DNA of 49,901 bases from Anaerolineae bacterium (GCA_016931315.1 JAFGFB010000035.1:1-49901); one strand, 5' to 3'. Numbered from the stretch's first letter, positions 1-8,618 are shown. Notes: a model not told the origin generated them from the sequence alone. Translations and numbers: made by a program.

Positions 1-91
1 GTCTGTTTGCACGACCTCTTTTGGTTTTCTTAATAATCTGTCGCATCCCCGCTTGCGAGGCTTTGATTGCGTGGTATCCTTATCCTTAAAT

Positions 92-904
92 ATGGATAAA
101 CCACTCATTCTGATTACCAACGATGACGGCATTGAATCACAGGGTTTGTGGGCGGTGGTGGAAGCTCTATTGCCCCTGGGTGAGCTCTTGGTCGTCGCCC
201 CAGATCGTCAATGGTCAGGCGCAGGACGCTCAATGCCGCATCATGTGACGGGTCGCCTTATCCCTGCTGATAGAGAGGTGCGGGGACAGTGGGTCCGCGC
301 CTATGCTGTGGATGCTACGCCGGCTCTGGCTGTAATACACGGACTTCTGGAGCTGGTAGATCGCAAACCGGATTTGTTGGTTTCGGGCATCAATTACGGC
401 GAGAACCTCAGCACCGAAGTGACGATTTCCGGCACGGTGGGAGCCGCTCTGGAGGCCGCCTCGGAAGCGATTCCCGCGCTGGCGATTTCGCTGGCGATGC
501 CGATTTCACAGCATTTGACCGGTGGCGCGGCGGTGGATTATACGGCGGCGCAGGCTTTCGCTGTGCGTTTCAGTCGCCTGCTTCTGGAGCGGCGTATGCC
601 CTTCGATGTGGATGTGCTGAACGTCAACCTCCCCTGTGATGCGACCCCCGAAACGCCATGGCGCTTGGCGCGATTGTTGCGGGGACGTTACTTTGAGCCT
701 ACTGCACCCGACCGTGATAATGGAGGCAGTGCGCGCCCCGGTTATCGTTTGATGGATGTATCTGTTGCAGCGGAGCCGGATTCTGATGTGTACCTGCTGG
801 TTAAGCAGGGATTTGTGACGGTTACCCCTTTGTCTCTGGATATGACCTCTCGAGTGGATTTCGGGGAGTTAGCAGCGTTGATTGCGAGTTCTGGTCTGGC
901 GTGA
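92..904 (+). CDS. surE: 5'/3'-nucleotidase SurE
   Basis: SurE-family metal-dependent phosphatase (270 aa) that dephosphorylates nucleoside monophosphates and survives as a stationary-phase/stress enzyme in many bacteria; cytosolic. The metal-binding NDDG motif is at residues 10-13, the Ser-containing PDRQWSGAGRS loop at about 38-48, and the SGINYGEN motif follows, all as in the family. Length is normal (about 250-270 aa). I start at ATG 92 because the family begins directly with a short strand leading into NDDG; the frame is open upstream to a TTG at 53, but those residues do not fit. There is no Shine-Dalgarno sequence before ATG 92, and a TTGCGA (53-58)/TATCCT (75-80) pair 16 bp apart would give a nearly leaderless transcript; this promoter is weak and inferred. 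The PP2C-like gene follows after 21 bp. Confidence 0.95.
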   Translation: MDKPLILITNDDGIESQGLWAVVEALLPLGELLVVAPDRQWSGAGRSMPHHVTGRLIPADREVRGQWVRAYAVDATPALAVIHGLLELVDRKPDLLVSGINYGENLSTEVTISGTVGAALEAASEAIPALAISLAMPISQHLTGGAAVDYTAAQAFAVRFSRLLLERRMPFDVDVLNVNLPCDATPETPWRLARLLRGRYFEPTAPDRDNGGSARPGYRLMDVSVAAEPDSDVYLLVKQGFVTVTPLSLDMTSRVDFGELAALIASSGLA

Positions 905-925
905 ACTCGACTTCAGAGGTGTGAT

Positions 926-3403
926 ATGCGGCGTTATAGTGAGATACTGCGTTTTCACGAAGGGACACGGGTCCAGGCATCTGCCCCAGAGGCGACTTCG
1001 GAGACGCCACCCGCAGGCACGCCACCGGATGCAGGCGAACAGTTTATCGTTTTGGTGGACCTCGGACCGGCATTGGCGCACCGCAGCCGGGAAACTCGCA
1101 CCATTGCTGCCCGCACCTTCTGGAAGTCGGATGGGGGTGTTGTCGCACGCCTGCGCCGCGCTTTGGTTGAGGCAAATCGTTATGTGCTGCAGGAGAGCGA
1201 CCGGACACCGCCAACGCAAATGGCGCCGCAACCAGAATCCGCCAACATTACCTGTGCCGTATTCTCCGGTGAGGAGTTATTCTTGGGCCAGGTGGGACCT
1301 GGCAATGTGTTGCTCTACCATCCTGAGGGGCGTGTGGAACTTTTCCCCAGCGCCGCCCTGCCCATGCTTCCGTTGGGAGCCGCGTTGCCGCCGGCCATTC
1401 ACGTGGGCTACGCGCCTGTCGCGCCCGGCAGCGCTTTGCTGATTGCAACCGCCAGCGTTGCTGAAGCTCAGGCACGTTCTCTCTGGGTGGAGACTCTGGC
1501 TGTGGGGCAACCAGAGCAGAGCATTGAGCAGGTGCTGCGCTCGATGCGTGAAAATCATGTGACGGGGTGCGCGGTTGTGGTGCATTGCCTCCCTGAGCTA
1601 CCAGCCCCCGGTGCTGCAGTATCGGGTGCGGCAGCATCGGGAGAGACCTACCTTCCGCAGAAACCGTTTTCCCATTCTGGACATACCTTTAAACCCTCGA
1701 TCGTGGCTCATGCCGCCGATCTGGCGCCCACATCATTTCCCTCCCGCGTGGAGACTACGTCTGCGCCACCGCCACCCGCGATACCGGAGCAGCGTCCCGT
1801 CTCGGCGCCGACGCACTTTACGGAGCCGCTGGTTCCCGTGCCCCCTCCCGTGCCCCCTCCCGCGGCTTCTCCTAAGCGCCTGACCTTGCTGGGACGCAAA
1901 CCCGCATCCAGATCGGCGCTAGAGCCGGTGAAGGCGCCTGCGGGCGTTATCACATCGCCGGCAGCCGTCGGGCCGGTGGCAGAACCTGTGGAAACACCGG
2001 CGGCACCTCCGCCGTTGCCAGAGGAGTTTGCGGACTTTGATGAATCGACGCCTGAAGCGCGTCCGCGTTTTACGCTGCGCATACCGCGCGTTGTGTTGCC
2101 CAGGCTTAAATTGCCCCAGATTTCTCTTCGGGGCACCTTTGGGCCTCTGGTGAAAGCGTTTGGGCAGGCATTGATGCCGGGCAGAGCGCCAGGTAAACCA
2201 TCTTCGAAACGGGTGCGTGCTCTGCGCGTGCCGCCAAAAGAAAACGCCTTGTTGCTCGGTAGCGTGGTGCTGGGATTCTTGCTCATCATTACCTTTCTCA
2301 CCCTCACGACCTATTTCCGGTTTGGCGGCGCTTCACGGGCTGCGGCTTTGCTAGAGACCGCGGAAACCGCTTGGCGAGATGCGTATGCCAGCCAGGCGCA
2401 GGAGGATTGGCAGCGTACCTTGACTCTGGCAGAGCAAGTCCTGGCGCTTGATGCGCGCAATGAAAGAGCCAAAACATTGCGCGACGAAGCCCAGCTTAAC
2501 CTGGATGTCTTGGAAAATGCTGCTGTGCTTGCGGTTACCCAGATTGCGGAGTTAGGGGTTTCCCCTGCGCCGCGCCGCATGTTGATCACACGCTCTTGGA
2601 TTTACTTGCTGAATCCTGTAACGGATGAAGTGTTAGGGATGCCTCTGGCAGAAGATGGGCTGCGCCTGAGTTCTGCTGCGCCAACATCTATCTTGCGCCG
2701 TGGACAGCTTGTGGGTGGCAATAGCGTTGAGCATCTCGTGGACATCGCCTGGATGACACCTGGCACCGGCTATCCCGATGGGGCTGTATTCATCTATAGC
2801 GATGATGGTGCGCTCTATATTTACGAACCCGCATTGGGGCCAGGAGGCATCACACGCCAGCGCCTGGAGGGTGAACACGCTTCCCGGGCGGTAACGATGA
2901 TGGCTACCTACGGGGATCAACTCTACCTGCTGGACCGTCAACAAGGGCAATTGTTTCGCTATGCACCGATCAATGGCCTCTATAGCAGCCCTCCACGTCC
3001 CTATTTCTCGCCTGGGAATGCTCCCCAGTTACAGACTGCTCTTAACCTGAATCTGGATGGCAGGCTCTACTTGTTATTGGGCGATGGCTCGGTACGCACT
3101 TATTTTGCCGGCGCTGAGGACCTCTCGTTTTCGATGCGAGGGGTACCCGATACGGACCTGTATCCATCCGTGATGTATGTCGAACCCGATCCTGATGCTG
3201 GGCAGATTTTCCTGGGTGATCGCCAGAACGAACGTATTGTGGTGCTCGACAAGCGTGGAAATTACCTGCACCAGTTTCGTGTGCGTGAGGGGCAGTTGCG
3301 ACAACTGGAGGCTCTTGTGGTGGCACAGGAACCGCGTGTGCTGTATATGATTGCCGCCAATGGCATTTACGCCGCGGCATTGCCGGAATTTGTTCGCAGA
3401 TGA
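926..3403 (+). CDS. PP2C-like pseudophosphatase with one membrane span and extracytoplasmic propeller-like domain
   Basis: A protein of 825 aa with four parts. Residues about 35-225 resemble a PP2C/Stp-type phosphatase fold, but the usual DGMGG and GDSR metal sites read VDLGPA and VGPGNVLLY, so the metal Asp residues appear lost. Residues about 230-430 form a Pro/Ala-rich low-complexity linker. A single strongly hydrophobic helix lies at about 440-465. After it, a helical TPR-like stretch (about 470-530) leads to a C-terminal region with repeated strand-turn patterns (YLLNPVTDEVLG, FIYSDDGALYIYEP, LYLLDRQQGQLFRY, RIVVLDKRGNYLHQF) typical of a beta-propeller, probably outside the cell. The start ATG follows AGAGGTG (915-921). 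The role is unknown; a membrane-anchored sensor or scaffold is the inference. Gene reality is certain, the domain calls are by eye. Confidence 0.85.
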   Translation: MRRYSEILRFHEGTRVQASAPEATSETPPAGTPPDAGEQFIVLVDLGPALAHRSRETRTIAARTFWKSDGGVVARLRRALVEANRYVLQESDRTPPTQMAPQPESANITCAVFSGEELFLGQVGPGNVLLYHPEGRVELFPSAALPMLPLGAALPPAIHVGYAPVAPGSALLIATASVAEAQARSLWVETLAVGQPEQSIEQVLRSMRENHVTGCAVVVHCLPELPAPGAAVSGAAASGETYLPQKPFSHSGHTFKPSIVAHAADLAPTSFPSRVETTSAPPPPAIPEQRPVSAPTHFTEPLVPVPPPVPPPAASPKRLTLLGRKPASRSALEPVKAPAGVITSPAAVGPVAEPVETPAAPPPLPEEFADFDESTPEARPRFTLRIPRVVLPRLKLPQISLRGTFGPLVKAFGQALMPGRAPGKPSSKRVRALRVPPKENALLLGSVVLGFLLIITFLTLTTYFRFGGASRAAALLETAETAWRDAYASQAQEDWQRTLTLAEQVLALDARNERAKTLRDEAQLNLDVLENAAVLAVTQIAELGVSPAPRRMLITRSWIYLLNPVTDEVLGMPLAEDGLRLSSAAPTSILRRGQLVGGNSVEHLVDIAWMTPGTGYPDGAVFIYSDDGALYIYEPALGPGGITRQRLEGEHASRAVTMMATYGDQLYLLDRQQGQLFRYAPINGLYSSPPRPYFSPGNAPQLQTALNLNLDGRLYLLLGDGSVRTYFAGAEDLSFSMRGVPDTDLYPSVMYVEPDPDAGQIFLGDRQNERIVVLDKRGNYLHQFRVREGQLRQLEALVVAQEPRVLYMIAANGIYAAALPEFVRR

Positions 3404-3466
3404 AGACTCCCTGCTGCCTTGGGCTTCACTGGCATTTGGGGTTTCAGTTAGGGCTATGCCTGCCTG

Positions 3467-4663
3467 GTGGGGGAAAATCAGTTGAATTATCCTAAACCTC
3501 GTCGTCTGCTACATACTACGGATTGGGCTTTTCTAGTTGTGGTTGTAGCGGCGTATGTGTCGTTTTTTACAGCAGTAGATGTCTCTTTCACCGGTGTTGA
3601 GGCTCTATCGTTGGTGGTTGTGGGTCTGCTCTATACCGCCATTGGTACGTATGGTTTCGAGAATTTCGTCTTTTCGGCTCCCTTAGGGACTAAAATCCTC
3701 TATTATGTGTTGCAGTTCCCCCTGGTGATTGGAATCACGTTATTGAGCCACTTCAGTGGTGCATTTTGGTTGCTGCTTTTGCCATTGGTGAGTCATGGTG
3801 CTGTGCTCTTTACTCGCACAGGTGTGTTGGTTATCAGCGTTTTGACGGCACTTCTTTTTGGTTTATCTCTGGGTATACCCAATGGGTGGCAGGTAGGGCT
3901 TACTGCAACACTCTCTTTTGCGCCAGGCGTGGTTTTCGTCGTCATCTTCACGCAGATGGCCATCAGTGAATCCCGCGCCCGACATCAGGTTGAGGACTTG
4001 GCGCAGGATTTAGCCGAAGCCCATGCGACATTGGCGCAATATGCTGTCCAGGCTGAAGAGCTGGCCACAGCCAAAGAACGCAACCGGCTGGCGCGCGAAA
4101 TTCATGATAGCCTAGGGCATTATCTCACGGCTATCAATGTGCAATTGGAGGTCGCCCGCACGCTGTTGGAGAGCGAGCCTTCTCAAGCGTTGCCGCCCCT
4201 CGAGCGGGCGCAGTCGCTGGCCAAGGAAGGCTTACACGAGGTGCGGCGCTCTGTAGCGGCTTTGCGCGCCTCCCCCCTGGAGGGTAAACCGTTGGCGACG
4301 GTTCTGGCGACGTTGGTCGAGGAGCTGCGTGCCTCTGGCATTGAGGCGACCTTTGACGTGCAGGGTGAACCGCGAGCGCTGCCTCCGCAATTGGAACTGG
4401 CGCTCTACCGTGTGACGCAGGAGGCGTTGACCAATATTTGCAAGCACGCGCAGGCGCGCCATGCCGAGATCACCTTGAACTATGCGGTCGAGGCTGTGCG
4501 CCTGAAAGTGCAGGATGATGGTATTGGCAGTGATGCGCCAGCTGGCGGTTTCGGTCTGGTGGGGTTACGCGAGCGCGTGCAGTTGCTTGGTGGCGAGATG
4601 CACTGTGGCTCCGAGCCTGGCAAAGGCTTTGTGTTGGAAATCTCTGTACCGCTCCAGGAGTGA
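3467..4663 (+). CDS. NarL-family sensor histidine kinase (HisKA_3)
   Basis: Sensor kinase of 398 aa. The first about 165 residues hold five or six hydrophobic segments in a MASE-like membrane domain without a large extracytoplasmic loop. A coiled coil at about 170-205 precedes the HisKA_3 dimerisation helix with LAREIHDSLGHYLT, phospho-acceptor His213. The HATPase_c domain has its N box (ALTNICKHA) and G boxes (DDGIG, GGFGLVGLRERV) near the C terminus. The response regulator gene begins 25 bp downstream, so the two form a two-component system. The start is uncertain: GTG 3467 has no Shine-Dalgarno site, while TTG 3482 in the same frame is preceded by GGTGGGGG at good spacing and may be the true start. 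With the DUF5668-like protein downstream the set resembles LiaFSR envelope-stress modules. Confidence 0.93.
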   Translation: MGENQLNYPKPRRLLHTTDWAFLVVVVAAYVSFFTAVDVSFTGVEALSLVVVGLLYTAIGTYGFENFVFSAPLGTKILYYVLQFPLVIGITLLSHFSGAFWLLLLPLVSHGAVLFTRTGVLVISVLTALLFGLSLGIPNGWQVGLTATLSFAPGVVFVVIFTQMAISESRARHQVEDLAQDLAEAHATLAQYAVQAEELATAKERNRLAREIHDSLGHYLTAINVQLEVARTLLESEPSQALPPLERAQSLAKEGLHEVRRSVAALRASPLEGKPLATVLATLVEELRASGIEATFDVQGEPRALPPQLELALYRVTQEALTNICKHAQARHAEITLNYAVEAVRLKVQDDGIGSDAPAGGFGLVGLRERVQLLGGEMHCGSEPGKGFVLEISVPLQE

Positions 4664-4688
4664 GCGAGTGCGCGTGTGAGGTGGTAGC

Positions 4689-5339
4689 GTGGGGCGTATT
4701 CGCATTCTGTTGGTGGATGATCAGGCGATGTTCCGCGAGGGCTTGCGCACGTTGCTTGCCACACAGCCAGACTTTGAAGTGGTAGGTGAGGCGGCTAACG
4801 GTGAAGAGGCTCTGCGTCTATCTACCACCTGTCATCCGGAAGTGGCGCTTATGGACCTTCGCATGCCTGTCCTTGATGGGGTCGCCGCAACCCGGCGTCT
4901 GCGTGCCTTGCATCCCGAAGTTCGCGTGATCATTCTGACCACCTTTGATGACGATGAGGATATCTTCGAGGGGTTGCGTGCCGGAGCGTTGGGCTATCTC
5001 CTTAAGGATGCCAGCTCAGCCAAACTCTTTGAGGCGGTGCGCGCGGCTGCGCGCGGGGAATCCTTCTTGCAGCCCTCGGTGGCGGCGAAGGTTGTCGCGG
5101 AATTTGCCCGCTTGGCAGAGAACGCGCCTCGCGCTGAAGTGCCCGCGGAGGCGCTCTCTGACCGTGAATTGGCAGTGTTACGTCTGGTAGCACAGGGGGC
5201 TAGCAACAAAGAGATTGCTCTAGCGCTTTTCATTGCAGAAGGCACTGTGAAGAATCACCTTACCAATATCCTCACCAAGCTCGATGCCCGTGACCGCACC
5301 CAGGCGGCGCTCAAGGCGCGTAACCTGGGTTTGCTCTAG
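4689..5339 (+). CDS. NarL/LuxR-family response regulator
   Basis: Response regulator of 216 aa that receives phosphate from the kinase encoded just upstream and binds DNA. The receiver domain (residues 1-120) has the acidic pair Asp10/Asp11, phospho-acceptor Asp56 in LMDLRMP and the switch and Lys positions (LTTFDDDE, LLKDAS). The C-terminal LuxR-type helix-turn-helix (about 150-212) contains LSDRELAVLRLVAQGASNKE and EGTVKNHL. It starts at GTG 4689 with GAGGTGG (4678-4684) five bases before it. Immediately after the gene lies a 183-bp intergenic region with two 10-bp palindromes and a 10-bp inverted repeat in front of the DUF5668-like gene, which are natural candidates for its binding sites. 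Confidence 0.96.
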   Translation: MGRIRILLVDDQAMFREGLRTLLATQPDFEVVGEAANGEEALRLSTTCHPEVALMDLRMPVLDGVAATRRLRALHPEVRVIILTTFDDDEDIFEGLRAGALGYLLKDASSAKLFEAVRAAARGESFLQPSVAAKVVAEFARLAENAPRAEVPAEALSDRELAVLRLVAQGASNKEIALALFIAEGTVKNHLTNILTKLDARDRTQAALKARNLGLL

Positions 5340-5408
5340 AATCGCCGGGCATTGCGCTGACTATCCCAAGATTCTCTTTGAGATTCTGCCGTATGCTCTA
5401 TGACGCGC

Positions 5409-5446
5409 GTGACGTCACACTCTCCAAATGTGACCCGGTCATGACC
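5409..5446. promoter_or_regulatory. Pair of 10-bp palindromes upstream of DUF5668-like gene
   Basis: GTGACGTCAC at 5409-5418 and GGTCATGACC at 5437-5446 are each perfect 10-bp palindromes whose centres are 28 bp apart. They lie upstream of an extended -10 element at 5475-5483. Dimeric NarL/LiaR-type regulators bind such dyads, so these may be activator sites for the regulator encoded at 4689-5339. The symmetry is seen; the function is inferred. Confidence 0.4.
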
Positions 5447-5474
5447 TTTGGGCCATCCTTTCTGCGCCTGCCAA

Positions 5475-5513
5475 TGGTATAGTAGCATCGTTGTTTAAGC
5501 GTAGCTACTATAC
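5475..5513 (+). promoter_or_regulatory. Extended -10 promoter overlapped by a 10-bp inverted repeat
   Basis: TGGTATAGT at 5475-5483 fits an extended -10 element (TGnTATAAT); no good -35 is seen. GTATAGTAGC (5477-5486) and GCTACTATAC (5504-5513) are perfect inverted repeats with a 17-nt spacer. The left arm covers the -10 and the right arm sits just before the ribosome site GGGAGG (5514-5519). This could be an operator or an mRNA hairpin in the leader of the gene starting at 5523. Confidence 0.5.
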
Positions 5514-5522
5514 GGGAGGTTT

Positions 5523-6047
5523 ATGATGAGTAACGACATGCAGGTTCAGAATAACGAGAAACGCCATCACCTGGCTTGGGGTGTAGTTCTGGTCGGTGTT
5601 GGGCTTTGGATGCTGGTGAGCAATATCACGGGTTGGGATTTGGGTTCAGCGTTTCCACTCGGGCTTGGATTACTCTTTCTGGTGTGGGGAAGCACTGCCC
5701 GTAAACTGGGATTGCTGATTCCTGGCGGCATTCTCAGCGGCATCGGTCTGGGGGCGTTGTTGCTCGATGGTCCCTTTCGTGCATTGGCAGGTGACGCGGA
5801 GGGCGGAGTCTTCATGCTGAGCTTTGCGCTGGGATGGGCGCTCATCACGTTGACTTCTGCGCTATTTGTCCGCAAGGTTGCGTGGTGGCCCCTCATTCCC
5901 GGTGGAATCATGGCCTTCATCGGTGTCCTGTTGCTCATTGGGGGTCCCGCGTTGGAGGTCTTGACATACCTTGGTCAGGGTTGGCCCATTGTCTTGATTG
6001 CTGTCGGCTTGTATCTGATTCTTTGGCGTAAGGGCTTGCAGGAATAA
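5523..6047 (+). CDS. DUF5668/LiaF N-terminal-like membrane protein
   Basis: Membrane protein of 174 aa with six to seven short hydrophobic segments (WGVVLVGVGLWMLV, FPLGLGLLFLVWG, LLIPGGILSGIGLGALLL and so on) and Gly/Leu-rich turns, the pattern of DUF5668 domains found in LiaI/LiaF-like proteins. Two in-frame ATG codons (5523, 5526) follow GGGAGG. It lacks the C-terminal soluble domain of full LiaF. Lying directly behind a NarL-type kinase/regulator pair, it may be the target or a modulator of that system; that is inference from context. Nothing catalytic can be seen. Confidence 0.8.
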   Translation: MMSNDMQVQNNEKRHHLAWGVVLVGVGLWMLVSNITGWDLGSAFPLGLGLLFLVWGSTARKLGLLIPGGILSGIGLGALLLDGPFRALAGDAEGGVFMLSFALGWALITLTSALFVRKVAWWPLIPGGIMAFIGVLLLIGGPALEVLTYLGQGWPIVLIAVGLYLILWRKGLQE

Positions 6048-6056
6048 TGCACCACT

Positions 6057-6098
6057 GGCAACGCGTTGCTGGCAACACGTTGCAGGCAACGCGTTGGC
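6057..6098. repeat. Three tandem 14-nt units, each centred on a palindrome
   Basis: The units GGCAACGCGTTGCT (6057-6070), GGCAACACGTTGCA (6071-6084) and GGCAACGCGTTGGC (6085-6098) follow each other without gap. The first contains the perfect 12-bp palindrome GCAACGCGTTGC; the others differ from it by one or two bases. The array fills the space between the DUF5668-like gene and the Lnt-like gene. It could be a multi-site operator or a terminator-like structure; there is no T-run after it. Confidence 0.8.
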
Positions 6099-6147
6099 AT
6101 GGTATTCAAACTGGACAGCTAAGAATAGTATAAAGGACAAAGGTGAA

Positions 6148-7641
6148 ATGTTGACTAAAATACAGACTTCAACTGCGGGGCGTGTGGCTCTGGGGGTGAT
6201 TCTCTCGGCGTTGAGCGCGGGATTGTTGATACTGGCATTCCCCCCCCTTAATTTATGGTTTCTCGCCTGGTTTAGTTTTGTGCCCTATCTGCTGGCGCAA
6301 TACCGTTTCATGCCGCCCAAACTGGCTTCTGTCGCCTCGGCGGTCTTCAACGGCTTGTGGCTGTGGGGATATTTGGGACCGGTCTTCGGCGGCACGGGTA
6401 GCTTTATGGAATACTTGCCGTTGATTGTGGCAGGTATCTCATTGCTTACGGATAGCGGTAGCCGTCGCTTTCATGCGCGCACGGGCTTCCAGTGGTTTGT
6501 GCCACAGAATTTGGTCTCATGGGTGGGCATCGAAATGATCCGCATCTTCCTCCCTATCGCCGGGACATGGGGTTTTGTGGCATACACGCTGCACAGCCAG
6601 CCCTGGTTGATTCAGCCCGCAAGTATCTTCGGTATCTTTGGTGTGAGCGCGCTCGTCATTTTGGTCAACTACACGCTGGGCTTGGGCGCAATTCGTTTGT
6701 TGGATCGATGGTGGTTGCTTGAATCGGACATGCCCACGCCCACCTTGCGTGTCACGCGGCGTTGGTTGATAGTTGCGGGTGTGACGGCGGCGCTTTGGGT
6801 GGGCTTGAGCCTGGTGTTGTACTTTGTGCCGGTTGGAACAACCGTGCGTGTGGCGGCAATTCAGCCGGATGCTTCCCCCATTATCTCGGCCAATACCGGG
6901 CGTGAGGAAATCGTGGCGCAGCTCCACGCGCGGATGGTGGAACAGACGCGCGAGGCTGCGGTGCAAGGTGCTAGAATTATCGTCTGGCCCGAAGGTGCCC
7001 TGCAATATGACCCACAGGTACAGGATCCCTTGGGATTGGTCGCTTTGGCCCGCGAGACGGGCGCCTATCTCGTCATCGGTTATGTGGTGGATGTGACCGA
7101 AGATATTTTTCGCAATGAGGCGACCGTCATTAGCCCTTCTGGGGAGTTCCTCGGCGTTTTTGGCAAGGATCACCCGGTTGTCTTCGGCGGTGAAACCAGC
7201 CCTACCCGCGGCACGTATCCCGTATATGAGACGCCCATGGGCGTATTGGGGACGATTATCTGCTACGACCTGGATTTTACCGATACGGCGCGAAAACTGG
7301 CGCGGCAGGGGGCGCAGATTATTGCAGTGCCTTCAAATGATTGGCCCGGCATTGCTTCCAAGCACTATACGCACGTCGTTTTCCGCGCGGTTGAGAACCG
7401 TGCCGCGATGATAAAATCCGATGGTGGTTACGATTCCGCAGTGGTTGACCCGCACGGGCGTGTGCTGGCACTGGCGATTTCCCCAGAAGGCGGCGAGGCA
7501 ACGTTGGTAGCTGATGTGCCGGTGGGCAGTGGGAAGACGATTGCGACCCGGTTGGGGGATTGGTTCGGTTGGCTTTGTTTGGTGGGCATGGCGTTCTTCA
7601 TCTTTGGTGAGAAGGCCCTGGTGCGTCGCTCGGCAGCATGA
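6148..7641 (+). CDS. lnt: Apolipoprotein N-acyltransferase-like protein (nitrilase fold)
   Basis: Protein of 497 aa with six or more N-terminal membrane spans (residues about 10-230) followed by a carbon-nitrogen hydrolase domain, the layout of Lnt, which N-acylates the lipid-modified Cys of lipoproteins. The Glu-Lys-Cys triad is visible: Glu282 in IIVWPEGA, Lys340 in FGKDHPVVFGG and Cys372 in IICYDLDF. Lnt usually has CYE; CYD here is a difference, so the substrate may differ and the symbol is tentative. The start at ATG 6148 follows AAAGGTG; the frame is open 54 bp upstream but without a ribosome site. The ABC ATPase gene follows immediately (TGA overlaps an ATG), suggesting one transcript. 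Lnt is best known from diderm bacteria, so its presence in a presumed Chloroflexota genome is worth noting. Confidence 0.85.
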   Translation: MLTKIQTSTAGRVALGVILSALSAGLLILAFPPLNLWFLAWFSFVPYLLAQYRFMPPKLASVASAVFNGLWLWGYLGPVFGGTGSFMEYLPLIVAGISLLTDSGSRRFHARTGFQWFVPQNLVSWVGIEMIRIFLPIAGTWGFVAYTLHSQPWLIQPASIFGIFGVSALVILVNYTLGLGAIRLLDRWWLLESDMPTPTLRVTRRWLIVAGVTAALWVGLSLVLYFVPVGTTVRVAAIQPDASPIISANTGREEIVAQLHARMVEQTREAAVQGARIIVWPEGALQYDPQVQDPLGLVALARETGAYLVIGYVVDVTEDIFRNEATVISPSGEFLGVFGKDHPVVFGGETSPTRGTYPVYETPMGVLGTIICYDLDFTDTARKLARQGAQIIAVPSNDWPGIASKHYTHVVFRAVENRAAMIKSDGGYDSAVVDPHGRVLALAISPEGGEATLVADVPVGSGKTIATRLGDWFGWLCLVGMAFFIFGEKALVRRSAA

Positions 7642-7655
7642 ACGGGAGGATTGGG

Positions 7656-8618
7656 ATGAACGAGACTGCCGTTATTCGAACTTATGGATTGAGCAAGACC
7701 TATGATGGTGTTGAGGCGCTCAAGCCTCTGGATTTGACTGTGGCTGCTAACTCCATCTTCGGTTTTCTGGGACCCAATGGCGCGGGCAAGACGACGACGA
7801 TGAAGTTGCTGTTGGGGCTGATTCGGCCCACGAGCGGCAGCGCCACGATTTTTGGTATGGATAGTGTGCGCAAAAGCCCTGATATTCGCGCGCGTATTGG
7901 TTATCTGCCGCAGGAACCGCGCTTTTACGAACATCATACCGTCTGGGAGACGTTGGATTTCACGCTGCGTTTCTTCTTCAAGGGGCCTGAGCAGGCTATT
8001 CGGCAGCGCATCGAGGAGATGTTGGAACTGGTCGGGTTGGAGGGCAAAGCGGAGCGTACAGTCAAGACGCTTTCGGGCGGTGAGCAACAGCGATTGGGGA
8101 TTGCGCAGGCTCAGGTGAACTACCCTGACCTGCTGATTCTCGATGAACCGGCAGCCTCGCTCGATCCCTTAGGGCGCCGCGATGTGTTGGAGGTTTTATC
8201 GCGCTTGCGTAAACACACGACCGTATTCTATTCCACGCACATCCTCGATGATGTGCAGAAGGTGAGCGATACCGTAGCGATTCTCAACCACGGTGTGTTG
8301 GCGGCTTATGGTCCCATCGAGACGCTATTGGCAGGCAGCAGTGGGGTGGTCTATACCGTGACTTTGAAAGGCTCGACCGGGATAACCCGTGCGCGGGTTG
8401 CATCCCTGCCCTGGGTGCGCGACTTGCAAGCGAGTGAACGGGAGGGGCAGAGCACCTGGACTGTGGCTGTGAGCGATGAGGCGACCGCTGAGCAACAATT
8501 GCTGCGGACGATTTTGGCGGATACGGGTTTGGTTGTGACCAGCTTTGGTCGCAAGCGTTATGAGTTGGAGGAAGTCTTTACCAACATTGTCGAGGGGGGA
8601 GCGCATGGCGGGAAATAG
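7656..8618 (+). CDS. ABC transporter ATP-binding protein (ABC-2 type exporter)
   Basis: ATPase subunit of 320 aa with Walker A GPNGAGKTT, signature LSGGEQQRL, Walker B LLILDEP and the H-loop in YSTHILDD, plus the C-terminal extension common in CcmA/NatA-type exporters. ATG 7656 is preceded by GGGAGG at ideal spacing and is preferred over ATG 7638, which overlaps the stop of the Lnt-like gene. The stop overlaps the start of the permease gene by 14 nt, so the two are translationally coupled and form one exporter of unknown substrate. Confidence 0.94.
   Translation: MNETAVIRTYGLSKTYDGVEALKPLDLTVAANSIFGFLGPNGAGKTTTMKLLLGLIRPTSGSATIFGMDSVRKSPDIRARIGYLPQEPRFYEHHTVWETLDFTLRFFFKGPEQAIRQRIEEMLELVGLEGKAERTVKTLSGGEQQRLGIAQAQVNYPDLLILDEPAASLDPLGRRDVLEVLSRLRKHTTVFYSTHILDDVQKVSDTVAILNHGVLAAYGPIETLLAGSSGVVYTVTLKGSTGITRARVASLPWVRDLQASEREGQSTWTVAVSDEATAEQQLLRTILADTGLVVTSFGRKRYELEEVFTNIVEGGAHGGK

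Noticed and set aside
1708..2307. A 199-codon Gly/Ala/Thr-rich minus-strand frame
   Set aside because: It is the reverse shadow of the Pro-rich linker of the PP2C-like protein.
6057..6098. CRISPR-like array
   Set aside because: The units are 14 nt and contiguous without spacers; no other repeat array or cas gene was seen in the window.
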